Shown: positions 19,030-29,435 of the stretch, in pieces
Numbering within the stretch: position 1 is the first letter of the stretch
Layout of the letters: each line of letters begins with the position of its first letter
From: an uncultured Desulfobacterales bacterium
GTDB lineage: Bacteria; Desulfobacterota; Desulfobacteria; Desulfobacterales; JAHEIW01
NCBI GenBank assembly: GCA_947259495.1
Contig: CAMYLV010000027.1
Location: 27,984-91,983 of the forward strand
Direction: 5' to 3'
DNA: 64,000 bases
Made by a program: the position numbers and the translations under genes
The notes under the pieces: generated by a model
Database searches by the model: none
Seen by the model: only the letters and a program-made list of their open reading frames with translations
Told to the model about the DNA's origin: nothing

Positions 19030-20304
19030 ATGTTACCTTCAGCAATTATCAAAAAAGTCCTTAGTCATATTGATCCAGACGAGCTAATTGCTTTGACGGC
19101 TGATCTGGTGCGGATCAACTCGGTGTGGGATCCGGCAGCCGGCACCAGTGAACAGGCTGTCGCAGAAAAAGTCGCGCGCTGGGCGCAATCGCAGGGTTTT
19201 GTGGTTCAGATCGACCAAGTCGCCCCAAACAGGTCCAATATCATCATCAGCGGGCCAACCGGATCGGAAAAACGGACCCTCATGTTTGAGGCCCATACCG
19301 ATGTGGTCACCCCGGGGGATGTTTCGGCCTGGCGATATGACCCCTTTGGCGCTGAAATTGTAGGCCGCCGGATGTATGGCCGCGGCACCAACGACACCAA
19401 GGGCAACCTGGCGGCCATGCTGATTGCGATGAAAGCTTTAAAAACCGCAGCGGTTGAGCTTTCCGGTTCAGTGGTCGGCGGGGCTCTGTGTGACGAAGAA
19501 GATCAGATGCTCGGCGTCACGGATTTTATAAAAAGAGGTCATGCCGATAAGATAACCGCAGCTGTGATCTGCGAGCCGCAAGACGGCATGATCTGTACCT
19601 CTCAGAAAGGTGCTGTTCGCGCCAGCTATCGGATCACCGGCCGCATGAGCCATGGTGCCATGCCGCTATCCGGTTTGAACTGCGCGCCGGCCATCGCCCG
19701 GCTCATTGATGGCCTGCACCAGCTGGAAAAAAAGGCGGCAACCACTGTCGGATGCGATACGCATTTAGGCTGGCCCAGCTTCACACCAACTGTCATCCAG
19801 GCCCCGTCGGCCGGCGCGCCCCAGCTCAATGTCATGCCCGGGGAAGCCGAGGTGCTGGTGGACATTCGCACCACGCCCGCGCAGTCCCATCAAAAAATCA
19901 CCACGGAGCTGAAAACACTGGCCCAAAATGTTACCCAAAAGGTCCGGGAAAGTTACAAACAGTACGACGACCTGCTTGATTTGCAACGGCGTCAAGACCT
20001 GGCAGTGCGTGTTGACATTTTAACCGACAGACCCTGTACGCTGACCGATGCGGCCGAGCCCATCGTTAAAGCGGCAGCCTGGGCCATCCAAACGATCAGC
20101 CGTAAAACACCGGTCTTTGGAGGGGTGCCCGGCGCAACCGACGGGACCTTTCTGTGGTCCATGAAAAACATACCGATCGTCACCATGGGCGCGGGCAACC
20201 GCCGGATTCCCCATCAAATCGACGAATGGGTCGATCTGGATCAACTGATTGAGACCGCCGGGGTTTATGCCCTGACAGCGCTGCAATATCTCCGGGCCGG
20301 ATAA
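19030..20304 (+). CDS. M20 family metallopeptidase (ArgE/DapE/carnosinase superfamily)
   Basis: FEAHTDVVTPGD, YGRGTNDTKGNLAAML, CDEEDQMLG. Confidence 0.9.
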   Translation: MLPSAIIKKVLSHIDPDELIALTADLVRINSVWDPAAGTSEQAVAEKVARWAQSQGFVVQIDQVAPNRSNIIISGPTGSEKRTLMFEAHTDVVTPGDVSAWRYDPFGAEIVGRRMYGRGTNDTKGNLAAMLIAMKALKTAAVELSGSVVGGALCDEEDQMLGVTDFIKRGHADKITAAVICEPQDGMICTSQKGAVRASYRITGRMSHGAMPLSGLNCAPAIARLIDGLHQLEKKAATTVGCDTHLGWPSFTPTVIQAPSAGAPQLNVMPGEAEVLVDIRTTPAQSHQKITTELKTLAQNVTQKVRESYKQYDDLLDLQRRQDLAVRVDILTDRPCTLTDAAEPIVKAAAWAIQTISRKTPVFGGVPGATDGTFLWSMKNIPIVTMGAGNRRIPHQIDEWVDLDQLIETAGVYALTALQYLRAG

Positions 20305-20309
20305 AGCAA

Positions 20310-21317
20310 ATGGATCCTAAACTTTTAACAATCGAAGCTCTGAGTGTTCACTTCCACCTTCCCGAAGGTGTCGCCCGGGCGGTGGATGGGATCGGCTTTG
20401 ATCTGCAACCCGGCGAAACCCTGGGGCTGGTGGGGGAATCCGGTTGCGGCAAAAGTGTCACCGCGTTAAGCATTTTAGGTCTGGTTCAGTCTCCGCCGGG
20501 CCGGATCGAAGCCGGCCGTATCCTGTTTGAAAGCCGGAATTTGCTGCGGCTGGATGCCGAGGGCTTGCGCCGTATTCGGGGCCGGGACATCTCAATGATT
20601 TTTCAGGAACCCATGACGTCTCTAAATCCGGTGCTGCCCATCGGACGACAGGTGGCCGAACCGCTGATGGTCCATAAGGCACTTTCACGATCGGAAGCAA
20701 TGGCAGAAGCGGCTGCATGGCTGGATCACGTTAAAATCCCGGCTGCCCGCAAACGGCTTGACGATTACCCCCACCAGCTCTCCGGTGGTATGCGCCAGCG
20801 GGTAATGATTGCTATGGCGATGGTGTGTCGGCCGAAATTACTGATCGCCGATGAGCCCACCACCGCGCTGGATGTAACCATTCAGGCCCAGATCCTGTCC
20901 CTCATGCTGATGTTAAAATCAGAATTGAATATGTCTGTGTTGCTGATTACACATGACCTGGGGGTGGTGGCCCAGATGGCCTCGCGGGTGGTGGTCATGT
21001 ATGCCGGTCAGGTCGTTGAGGAGGGGCGTATGACGGACATGTTTGATCAACCCTTTCACCCCTACACCCGGGGCCTTCTCAAATCGATGCCGCGATTGGG
21101 CGATCGTCGGGCCGGACGTCCACCCCGGCTCAATGAAATTCCCGGAACCGTTCCATCCCTCATTGAAGCCGTTAGCGGGTGCCGGTTTGCCGGCCGCTGT
21201 CCGCACGTGTTTGACGTCTGTCGCAAACAGCAACCCGATCTTTTTAAAATCGGTGCCGGCCAGCGCGCGCGCTGTTGGCTGAAGCGCTACCCGGATCGGA
21301 GGAAACCAGATGCCTGA
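20310..21317 (+). CDS. peptide ABC transporter ATP-binding protein (DppD-like)
   Basis: [35 protein letters not shown]. Confidence 0.94.
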   Translation: MDPKLLTIEALSVHFHLPEGVARAVDGIGFDLQPGETLGLVGESGCGKSVTALSILGLVQSPPGRIEAGRILFESRNLLRLDAEGLRRIRGRDISMIFQEPMTSLNPVLPIGRQVAEPLMVHKALSRSEAMAEAAAWLDHVKIPAARKRLDDYPHQLSGGMRQRVMIAMAMVCRPKLLIADEPTTALDVTIQAQILSLMLMLKSELNMSVLLITHDLGVVAQMASRVVVMYAGQVVEEGRMTDMFDQPFHPYTRGLLKSMPRLGDRRAGRPPRLNEIPGTVPSLIEAVSGCRFAGRCPHVFDVCRKQQPDLFKIGAGQRARCWLKRYPDRRKPDA

Positions 21318-22302
21318 AGTCCCCCTGTTAAAGGTCAACAACCTGATCAAGGAATTTCCGCTGGGCGGTGGCTTGTTTGCCGAACCCAGGGCCCGGGTCC
21401 GGGCCGTCGATGATGTTTCCTTCGCGCTGTCACGCGGTGAAACTTTTGGCCTGGTAGGGGAATCGGGTTGCGGCAAAACAACGCTGGGACGCTTGATTCT
21501 GAGGTTAGTCGAACCCACCAGCGGGGATGTCGAATTCGACGGTCAACATATTCTGGCATTAGGCGCTAAAGAAATGCGGTTGCTGCGGCGCCGCATGCAG
21601 ATTATTTTCCAGGACCCCTACGCCAGCCTCGATCCGCGCATGAAGGTAAACGCCATCGTCACCGAACCGTTGTGCGCGATACAAAATCTTGCGAAAAGCG
21701 AACGCAAAAAGGTTGCTGCCGAACTGATCGAAAAAGTCGGACTGCGGGCAGCAGATTTGGATAAGTATCCGCATGAATTTTCAGGCGGACAACGTCAGCG
21801 GATCAGCATTGCACGGGCGCTGTGCGTGCGCCCGGATTTGATTGTCGCCGATGAGCCGGTCAGCGCTCTGGACGTTTCCATTCAGGCCCAGGTCATCAAT
21901 TTAATGGCGGATCTTAAAAAAGAGTTCCAGCTGTCCTATGTTTTCATTTCACATGATTTGAGTGTGGTCGAGCACATCAGCGACCGCATCGCTGTCATGT
22001 ACCTTGGAACGATCGTGGAGCTGGCACCGGCCGTAAGTTTCAGTGACTCCCCCCGTCATCCTTATACGGCGGCACTGCTGCGAGCCGTGCCAATGCCCGA
22101 CCCGCACCGAAAAACCGAGCCGTTTCCCATGGAGGGTGATGCGCCCAGCCCGATCGATCCGCCGCCGGGTTGCGCTTTTCATCCCCGATGTCCGCACGCG
22201 TTTGAGCGCTGCCGGGTTGAAAAGCCCTCACTGGTAAAAACGGCACGGCAACATTTCGTAGCCTGCTGGCTGAACAACAGCCGAGGACTGGGTATTGAAT
22301 AA
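21310..22302 (+). CDS. peptide ABC transporter ATP-binding protein (DppF-like)
   Basis: [37 protein letters not shown]; 8-nt overlap with upstream gene. Confidence 0.94.
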   Translation: MPEVPLLKVNNLIKEFPLGGGLFAEPRARVRAVDDVSFALSRGETFGLVGESGCGKTTLGRLILRLVEPTSGDVEFDGQHILALGAKEMRLLRRRMQIIFQDPYASLDPRMKVNAIVTEPLCAIQNLAKSERKKVAAELIEKVGLRAADLDKYPHEFSGGQRQRISIARALCVRPDLIVADEPVSALDVSIQAQVINLMADLKKEFQLSYVFISHDLSVVEHISDRIAVMYLGTIVELAPAVSFSDSPRHPYTAALLRAVPMPDPHRKTEPFPMEGDAPSPIDPPPGCAFHPRCPHAFERCRVEKPSLVKTARQHFVACWLNNSRGLGIE

Positions 22303-22450
22303 TGAAAATTGAAGATTGAAGATTATTTCTCGATGGTCTTCCAAGTCATTGAGAAATGACCATATCATGCGTTGTGCCCGGAGTAAAAAACTGTAAATAA
22401 AAAAGGCAAAATTCCTTAAATATTCAATCTGCAATATTCAATATTCAATC
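22292..22450. repeat. intergenic inverted array, TGAAAATTGAAGATTGAAGATT type
   Basis: attgaataatgaaaattgaagattgaagatta facing atattcaatctgcaatattcaatattcaatc. Confidence 0.65.
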
Positions 22451-22467
22451 CATACGGGAGAAAAAAC

Positions 22468-23388
22468 ATGAAAATAGCCGTTGTCGGTGCCGGAGCGATG
22501 GGCAGCCTGTTCGGCACCCTCCTGGCTGAAGGCGGCCATGCCGTCTGGCTCTATGATGTCTGGCAAGAACACATTGATGCAGTCAACCAAGATGGGGTCA
22601 CGCTTGAGTTTGACGGCAAGATCCGCCGGGTCAGGCTGGAGGCCACCACGGATCCTTTGCAAATCGGAGAAGCAGAGCTGGTGCTAGTTTTTGTAAAAGC
22701 GACCCAAACCAAATCCGCCGCACAAACAGCTGCTCGACTGGCGGGCTCCAAAGGTCTGGTAATGACCCTGCAAAACGGTATGGGCAACGCCGAGACAATC
22801 GCGCACATCATCACGCCCCGGCGCATCCTGGTCGGCACGACGGCGCATGGTGCCACAATGCTGAAAGCCGGATCGATTCGGCACGCCGGTGCCGGCCCCA
22901 CAACTGTCGGGATGTGGGCCGACGGTGAAAAGGAATTTCAAAACGCCCGGCAAATCGCTGATCAATTTACGCAGGTCGGAATCGAAACCACTGCGGTTAA
23001 AGATGTTCGTCCGGTGATCTGGGACAAGCTGCTCGTTAATGTCGGAATCAATGCCATCACCGCTTTAACGGGCATTAAAAACGGACAGATACTGGATCTC
23101 GAGCTGACCCGGGAACTTAGCCGCGCTGCAATCGAAGAAGCGGCTTCAGTGGCACAGGCCCGGGGAATCCAGATGCGCAAAGATCCGGCATCCCCTGTTT
23201 TTCAGGTCGCTGCAGCCACTGCAGCCAACCGATCCTCCATGGGCCAGGATGTGGATCACTGTCGGCCGACTGAAATTATGGCCATAAACGGGTTTGTGGT
23301 GCGTGAAGCCGAAAGCATGGGCATTTCCGCCCCGGTCAACCGGACGCTGACAGCATTGGTGCAGACGATGGAGGCACATTATAAATAA
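22468..23388 (+). CDS. panE: ketopantoate reductase family (2-dehydropantoate 2-reductase)
   Basis: MKIAVVGAGAMGSLFGTLLAEGGHAV, LQNGMGN, KLLVNVGINAITALT. Confidence 0.88.
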   Translation: MKIAVVGAGAMGSLFGTLLAEGGHAVWLYDVWQEHIDAVNQDGVTLEFDGKIRRVRLEATTDPLQIGEAELVLVFVKATQTKSAAQTAARLAGSKGLVMTLQNGMGNAETIAHIITPRRILVGTTAHGATMLKAGSIRHAGAGPTTVGMWADGEKEFQNARQIADQFTQVGIETTAVKDVRPVIWDKLLVNVGINAITALTGIKNGQILDLELTRELSRAAIEEAASVAQARGIQMRKDPASPVFQVAAATAANRSSMGQDVDHCRPTEIMAINGFVVREAESMGISAPVNRTLTALVQTMEAHYK

Positions 23389-23389
23389 C

Positions 23390-23484
23390 GGAAGACAGAG
23401 GACAGAAAACAGATGTCAGAAGGGATGTCTCATCTTTCAGCATTTCTGGTCTGTCTTCTGTCCTCTGGCCTCTGCCTTCTGAAA
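23390..23484. repeat. intergenic inverted repeat, CAGAGGACAGAAAACAGA type (copy 2)
   Basis: gaagacagaggacagaaaacagatgtcaga facing tctggtctgtcttctgtcctctg. Confidence 0.7.
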
Positions 23485-23527
23485 TGTGAATTCTCCAACC
23501 AAAATCTAATGGAAAGGGAACAAACAA

Positions 23528-24373
23528 ATGAGCAAAAACGTTACGATTTCAGACATCCAACAGGCCAAGGTCGAAGGCCGTAAACTGGTGATGCTCACGG
23601 CCTATGATTATCCGTTTGGTTTGCTGGCCGATCAGGCGGAAATCGACATGGTGCTGGTGGGCGATTCGCTGGGCATGGTCGTCATGGGGATGGACGGTAC
23701 CGTTAAAGTGACCATGGAACACATGATCCATCATATCAAAGCGGTTGTACGGGGCTGCAAAGGGCCGCTGGTGATCGGAGATATGCCCTTTATGAGCTAT
23801 AATACGTCTATCCGCGAAGCGATCCATAACGCCGGCCGCCTGATGAAAGAAGGTGGTTGTGATGCCATCAAACTGGAGGGCGGCCTTAATTTCGTCCCCA
23901 CCGTTGCAGCCATCGTAAAAGCCGGCATACCGGTGCAGGGTCACATCGGCTTGACGCCCCAGACAGCCAGCGCTCTGGGGGGCTTTAAAATGCAGGGCAA
24001 AGACGCGGCGGCGGCCAAAGAAATCATTGATGACGCCGCGGGCCTGGAGGACGCCGGAGTATTTTCGATCGTTCTGGAAGCCGTTCCGGCCCCTCTTGGC
24101 AAAATGATCTCGGAAGCGGTCAGGGTTCCGATCATCGGCATTGGTGCCGGACCGGACGTGGATGGCCAGGTGCTGGTCACCCATGACATGATCGGGCTGT
24201 TCGACAAGTTTGTACCCAAATTTGTCAAGCAGTATACGCAGATTCGAACGATCATTTTGGACGCCATGCTGGCCTATAAAAAAGATGTGCAGGCAGTGGA
24301 TTTCCCGGGGCCGGAGCATTCATTCAAAATGTCCGCAGAGACGCTGACGCAACTCAAAAAAATGACCGATTAA
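23528..24373 (+). CDS. panB: 3-methyl-2-oxobutanoate hydroxymethyltransferase
   Basis: KLVMLTAYDYPFGLLADQAEIDMVLVGDSLGMVVMG, GHIGLTPQ, GIGAGPDVDGQVLV. Confidence 0.96.
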   Translation: MSKNVTISDIQQAKVEGRKLVMLTAYDYPFGLLADQAEIDMVLVGDSLGMVVMGMDGTVKVTMEHMIHHIKAVVRGCKGPLVIGDMPFMSYNTSIREAIHNAGRLMKEGGCDAIKLEGGLNFVPTVAAIVKAGIPVQGHIGLTPQTASALGGFKMQGKDAAAAKEIIDDAAGLEDAGVFSIVLEAVPAPLGKMISEAVRVPIIGIGAGPDVDGQVLVTHDMIGLFDKFVPKFVKQYTQIRTIILDAMLAYKKDVQAVDFPGPEHSFKMSAETLTQLKKMTD

Positions 24374-24412
24374 TTCTTAGAACCGCTTTGCGTTAGATTT
24401 GAATATTTTATT

Positions 24413-24695
24413 AACCGCAGACCCGCGCAGACGATCGCAGACCTTTTGGCCGAGCGACTCGCTCGGCCAAAAACTTTCACCCCGCTTCGCGGGATATTCA
24501 TTCGTACTGATACAAATCATCCGTTTTTTATAAAGCTAATAGCGCAAGTCGGGACTCCCCTGAACAATTTACAATTGACATATCGTTTAAAGCTTACCGA
24601 GTATTTTAGCTGTATTTCCCGCAGGGCAGGAGTTTTAGCCCGGCCGGGTCGGCCGGGCTAAATGAATCTGCGGCTGTCCGCGTTCGTCTGCGGTT
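24413..24695. repeat. nested palindrome island (outer inverted arms, two long perfect palindromes, one short hairpin)
   Basis: outer arms 24413-24441 / 24667-24695 (aaccgcagac...); 24444-24472 ttttggccgagcga-c-tcgctcggccaaaa; 24634-24662 tttagcccggccg-ggt-cggccgggctaaa; cccgcttcgcggg at ~24481-24493. Confidence 0.85.
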
Positions 24696-24701
24696 GAAAA
24701 A

Positions 24702-27692
24702 TTATATTTGATAAATCTTGAGGGGCTGGTCAGCCAATTGTTGATTGGCTTCTTTCAGTTTTTCTTCATTTGAAATGACAGCGACTGAACCGTGTTCGCA
24801 TTGGGGGCCAAAATATTTTTCGGCGGCCTGCTGGATGTCGCGGCGCGTCAGCGATAACAACCGGGCCTTAAACTGCATGCGAATGTCGTCAGAAAGTAAA
24901 ACAATCTTGCGGTAAAATGCTTTGCGGGCGGCCGGGCCCGGTGGATCCGGTTTGTCTATTTCGGAACACACCTGCAAGATAGCTTCCTTGACATCCTCTT
25001 CGGAATAGGAGCCGCCGCGGGCAAATGCTGCTGCGGCGGCATAGACCTTTAGGGTCGCAACGATATGGGGATCCCGATAAGAACCAAAGCAAAATAATCC
25101 ATCCTCCGGATTGTAGATCGCAAACCCCCCATAAGCCCCGCCTTTTTCGCGAATTTCACGGTGCAGATACATCGATCGTAAAATTTTGCTGATAACGGTC
25201 AAAGCCGGACCGTCCGCATGCATCATGCGGACGGTCTCAAATGTCAGGGCCACAAACGATACGGCAGTCGCCGTGCTCCAACCTTCGCGCAGTGTTTCTT
25301 TAGGCACCCGCATTCGGGGCGGACCGAATCCGTCACGCTGACTATCTGCCAGCTGCCGAAAAATGCCGGCAGCCGCGGTGCCGGCGGCCGCCACAGGCTC
25401 TTCCTCTCCGATGAGCGCCATCTGAAAATTGTTGCGCACGAAAACGTGCTTTCCGATGGCAACCAGGTCATGTGACAGCGTGTTTAGCTTTTCGGTATTG
25501 AGACCGTCGGTCAGTTGCTGGATCGTTTTCAGCTGGTGGATGCCGCTCCAGGATTCGCTGAGGGCGCGGGCGGGTGAAAAATTTCTGGATGCGGCCGAGA
25601 TCGCCAGCCGATGACCGTTGTGGACAATCATGGACTGGAGCGCGGCACGATATTCCTTCAGGAGGCTGGTTAAGCGCGAATGATCGGAGAAATCAAAAGC
25701 AGAAATGAACTCCTGTATGATTTCAAACATCTTCTCCTGATTGCGGACCAGACATTTGCCGCTGAATGAAATAAACGGCAAACATCTCCCGTCCTGATCA
25801 TAACGGGTACGAGCGTGTGTCGCCAAACCGACACCGCCGGTATAGGCATCAATGCGCCGTACCATCTCGGTATAATCGTGTATCGTGGTACCGCAGCGGG
25901 TCAGGGCATAACAAAAAAACGGTGCCCACGGACTCAGCTCCCGGGGTAGACTGCCGGTACCGGCTGAAGTTGCAAAATAAAAAATCCCGGATGTTGGCTG
26001 ACGATATAAGGTGGTGCCGGAGGACCGATCATATTCTGATTCTTTAACGATTGGAACCGAAGCAGGAATATCTTCCCGTTCCAGGGTGGGCAAACTGGAC
26101 ACATCATCTTTGGTTTCTTGCTGCAGCTGAAGGGATTTGCTGTCCTGTTGGATTTTTTCAAGCGCAGGGCGCGGCAGTCCATTTTTAATTCTTTCCAATT
26201 CGTTTTGCACCCGAACGGTTTCATTTTGCTCCATTTGTTGATCCGGGATCATGGTGAGCCGGATTCGATGCGGATTGTTCAGCAGCCTTTTTTCGATCAG
26301 CTTTTCAAAAAAAGGTTCCTGATTCATCAATTCGCGCAATTTATTGAGATCATCGTCAAATTTTAAAATCTTTACGGGATCTCCACCATGCAACAATGGG
26401 CCGGTGAATGCCAGCAAAAGTTTAATACCGTAGGGATAGGGCGTGTTGGTTATCTCTTTGCGATGGAATTCGATCTGGTGAATCGCTGAATCAATCAATT
26501 GTTTGTCGATACCGTTTTTAACCAGATCGGTCAGCGTTTCAAAAATGATGGCTTCGACCTTTTCAGCAGCACCCTCTTCAACATCTTTTAGTCCGGCAAC
26601 AAAGGCGGTATCCCGATTATCGGCATCCAAACCGCAGCCGTCACACAGGGCAGAGCCGAGTTCAGAGTCGATGAGGGCTTTGCGCAGCGGCGCTGCAGAA
26701 TTTCCAAGCAGAACTTGTTCCAAAAGCGTCAGGGATAGAACTTGAAAAGCATCTTTAATATCGCCGACAAGCCAGGCAACGCATGCCTGATACTTTTTGG
26801 TTGGATCTTCGTTGGCGTTGAAAGGATATGGAAATGAGGCTGCCCGCGGCTTGTGCCATCGCGGTTGTGCAGCCACTTCCGTATCGGGCGTGATGCGCTT
26901 GAATTTCCGCAAAACCGTATCTTCAATAGCGGTCAGACTTTCAGACAAGGGTACATTGCCGTACGTATAGAAAAAGGCGTTGCTGGGATGGTAATGGCGA
27001 CGGTGAAAGTCTTTTAATTGTTGATAAGTCAACGACGGAATGTCGGCCGGATCTCCACCGGAATTGTAATGGTAGGTTGTGGACGGGTACAGTTCTTTCT
27101 GGATCGAGCGAACCATGACCTGATCCGGTGAAGACATTGCCCCTTTCATTTCATTGTAGACAACCCCTTTATAGGCCAACCGCAATCGGTCAGGATCATC
27201 TGTATTTAAATCGCCTTCAATTTCAAGACGATGCCCCTCCTGCTGAAAACTCAGTTCGTCCAGCTTCGGAAAAAAGGCAGCATCCAGATAAACATCCAGG
27301 AGGTTGAAGTAATCTTTCGTGTTCTGGGTAGAGAAAGGATACATGGTCCAATCTGAAGCGGTAAAGGCATTCATGAAGGTGCTCAGGCTTCTTTTGAGCA
27401 TCGAAAAGAAGGGGTCGCGGACCGGAAATCGACGGGAACCGCAAAGCACGGTATGTTCGAGAATATGGGCAACACCGGTAGAATCAACCGGTACGGTTTT
27501 AAAAGCAACACCGAATGTGTTTTCAGCATCTTCGTTACTGATGTGAATGTGCCGTGCTCCGGTTGATAAATGCTCCAGATCATAAAAAAAGGATCGAATC
27601 CGCTCGAGGGGCACGACCCGTTTAACCGCATAGTTGCCAACCTGTTCACCCTGACGAAGGTCTGAATTCCGTGAATCCACAAATTTGCTCAT
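24702..27692 (-). CDS. M16C insulinase-type metallopeptidase (presequence protease-like)
   Basis: inverted zinc motif HILEHTVLCGS, PVRDPFFSMLKRSLSTFMNAFTASDWTMYPF; ~1000 aa. Confidence 0.93.
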   Translation of the reverse strand: MSKFVDSRNSDLRQGEQVGNYAVKRVVPLERIRSFFYDLEHLSTGARHIHISNEDAENTFGVAFKTVPVDSTGVAHILEHTVLCGSRRFPVRDPFFSMLKRSLSTFMNAFTASDWTMYPFSTQNTKDYFNLLDVYLDAAFFPKLDELSFQQEGHRLEIEGDLNTDDPDRLRLAYKGVVYNEMKGAMSSPDQVMVRSIQKELYPSTTYHYNSGGDPADIPSLTYQQLKDFHRRHYHPSNAFFYTYGNVPLSESLTAIEDTVLRKFKRITPDTEVAAQPRWHKPRAASFPYPFNANEDPTKKYQACVAWLVGDIKDAFQVLSLTLLEQVLLGNSAAPLRKALIDSELGSALCDGCGLDADNRDTAFVAGLKDVEEGAAEKVEAIIFETLTDLVKNGIDKQLIDSAIHQIEFHRKEITNTPYPYGIKLLLAFTGPLLHGGDPVKILKFDDDLNKLRELMNQEPFFEKLIEKRLLNNPHRIRLTMIPDQQMEQNETVRVQNELERIKNGLPRPALEKIQQDSKSLQLQQETKDDVSSLPTLEREDIPASVPIVKESEYDRSSGTTLYRQPTSGIFYFATSAGTGSLPRELSPWAPFFCYALTRCGTTIHDYTEMVRRIDAYTGGVGLATHARTRYDQDGRCLPFISFSGKCLVRNQEKMFEIIQEFISAFDFSDHSRLTSLLKEYRAALQSMIVHNGHRLAISAASRNFSPARALSESWSGIHQLKTIQQLTDGLNTEKLNTLSHDLVAIGKHVFVRNNFQMALIGEEEPVAAAGTAAAGIFRQLADSQRDGFGPPRMRVPKETLREGWSTATAVSFVALTFETVRMMHADGPALTVISKILRSMYLHREIREKGGAYGGFAIYNPEDGLFCFGSYRDPHIVATLKVYAAAAAFARGGSYSEEDVKEAILQVCSEIDKPDPPGPAARKAFYRKIVLLSDDIRMQFKARLLSLTRRDIQQAAEKYFGPQCEHGSVAVISNEEKLKEANQQLADQPLKIYQI

Positions 27693-27763
27693 AATCATAG
27701 CTCTCTTAATTAAGTGTTATCCATTTTGGCGTAATTTTAGCTCTTTTCAAGGTAGAAGATATA

Positions 27764-27825
27764 ATCACGAAAACACGAAATTATTTATTCTATTTCGTGT
27801 TTTCGCCCTTTCGTGCTTTCGTGGT
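27764..27825. repeat. intergenic array, CACGAAA/TTTCGTG type
   Basis: atcacgaaaacacgaaat facing atttcgtgttttcgccctttcgtgctttcgtgg. Confidence 0.65.
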
Positions 27826-27914
27826 TGATTTCAGCTGTTCAGCTATTCGCTGTATCAATTCAAGATTTAGAATACCGGTAACAATAAACTGCAGTTCAGA
27901 TGATGAACGTAGCT

Positions 27915-28283
27915 TCAGGCAGCCACATAAATGCCGCGGCTTTTGCGCTTAATTTTGCCGATTTTATTTAATCGGAAAATAATATTACGAATTTTTTTTT
28001 CACCAAATCCAGTCTTGGTCTGAATGTCAGCAAAGCCCAGCCCTTTGCGTGAGCGCTTGATGGTGTCAAATACCATATCTACTGCGGTGACGGCAGCTTT
28101 GGGGCGTCCCATCTGTCCTTTTGAATGTCCGCCACCGGCCATACTCGCTAGGATTAGATTTTCCAACCGATCTAATTTTGCCATCAAACGATCAACGTCT
28201 TTTTTGGTCGGGATATTGTAATTCTGCATGAAAAATTTTACCATGGCATCGAAACTGATGCCCTTGCCCCTTTTTCTTGACAT
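27915..28283 (-). CDS. hypothetical protein with C-terminal winged-helix-like region
   Basis: 122 aa; GLGFADIQTKTGFGEKKIRNIIFRLNKIGKIKRKSRGIYV. Confidence 0.65.
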   Translation of the reverse strand: MSRKRGKGISFDAMVKFFMQNYNIPTKKDVDRLMAKLDRLENLILASMAGGGHSKGQMGRPKAAVTAVDMVFDTIKRSRKGLGFADIQTKTGFGEKKIRNIIFRLNKIGKIKRKSRGIYVAA

Positions 28284-28329
28284 GGGATCCTCCTCACTGA
28301 ACGGCTATATGCTTGCTGACACGGTGACA

Positions 28330-29244
28330 ATGGATAAACCTATGGAATTTGGGGTAAAGCCTAATGATAAAACCTCAGAAAGTCAAGATATGACATCTCC
28401 CAAAGCCCTGTTGAACGCCTGGAATCTGAGACCTAAAAAGAGACTTGGGCAGCATTTTTTGGTAGACCCCTCAACGGCCAGTATGATTGTGCGACATTCC
28501 CGGATTACATCACAAGATACGATTGTCGAGATCGGCGCCGGGTTGGGGGCGCTCACCATCCCGCTGGCCCGGATTGCACGGCGTGTTTATGCTGTGGAAA
28601 AAGATTCACATTTGTCCGGGTTACTTAAAACCGAATTGTTGGTCCATAAACTGACCAATGTTGAAATCATTGAAAAAAACATACTGAATGTCGATATGCA
28701 GTTTCTGGCAGAAAAATTGGATCGTCCGCTGGTTGTGATTGGAAATCTGCCCTATAATATCTCATCGCAGGTCCTCGTGAAATTGATTGAAGCCCGCAGC
28801 AATGTCAACCGTGCGATTTTGATGTTTCAAAAAGAGCTGGCACGACGTATTACAGCAAGCCCCGGCAACAAAGATTATGGAAGACTAACCGTCATGCTCG
28901 CGTATTGCGCCGCAATCAAATCCATCGCGACTGTGGCGGCAGCGCTTTTTTATCCGGCACCCAAAATCGATTCGGAAGTCGTGGAGGTCAATTTTAATGT
29001 TCCGCGCGAATATCCGCCCCATGATGAAGTCATGCTCTTTGAGGTGATCAGGGCGGCCTTTGGCAAGCGGCGGAAGACACTTAGAAATGCGTTGTCGAAC
29101 AGTGATCTTCAGGTCGAGCCGCTGAAGGCACAGCAAGCACTGATTGCAGCAGGCATCGATCCCGGGCGGCGCGCAGAAACCCTCGATGCGGCTGAATTTG
29201 TGGCTCTTCAAATCAGTTTGGCCCAGGTTCAGAAATCAACGTAG
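28330..29244 (+). CDS. rsmA: 16S rRNA (adenine(1518)-N(6)/adenine(1519)-N(6))-dimethyltransferase
   Basis: RPKKRLGQHFLVDPSTA, VEIGAGLGALT, VIGNLPYNISSQVL; ATG at 28390 is an alternative start. Confidence 0.95.
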   Translation: MDKPMEFGVKPNDKTSESQDMTSPKALLNAWNLRPKKRLGQHFLVDPSTASMIVRHSRITSQDTIVEIGAGLGALTIPLARIARRVYAVEKDSHLSGLLKTELLVHKLTNVEIIEKNILNVDMQFLAEKLDRPLVVIGNLPYNISSQVLVKLIEARSNVNRAILMFQKELARRITASPGNKDYGRLTVMLAYCAAIKSIATVAAALFYPAPKIDSEVVEVNFNVPREYPPHDEVMLFEVIRAAFGKRRKTLRNALSNSDLQVEPLKAQQALIAAGIDPGRRAETLDAAEFVALQISLAQVQKST

Positions 29245-29345
29245 CCACTGGTTGGTGTCGATATTTATCTGAATGAGTCTTGACCCCGTTAGACAGGCAT
29301 ATTATGTTTAACTGAATGTTTCGAACTTTTTGATCCGATTAGACT

Positions 29346-29372
29346 TTTGTGATCTTCGTGTCCTTTGTGGTG
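29346..29372. repeat. single CACAAAG/CACGAAG-type arm
   Basis: ttgtgatcttcgtgtcctttgtggtg. Confidence 0.55.
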
Positions 29373-29435
29373 AAAATAATAACCAATGCGCGCAGGAAGA
29401 ATTTTGAGGGTTCAACAATAAATGAGGAGGATTCA

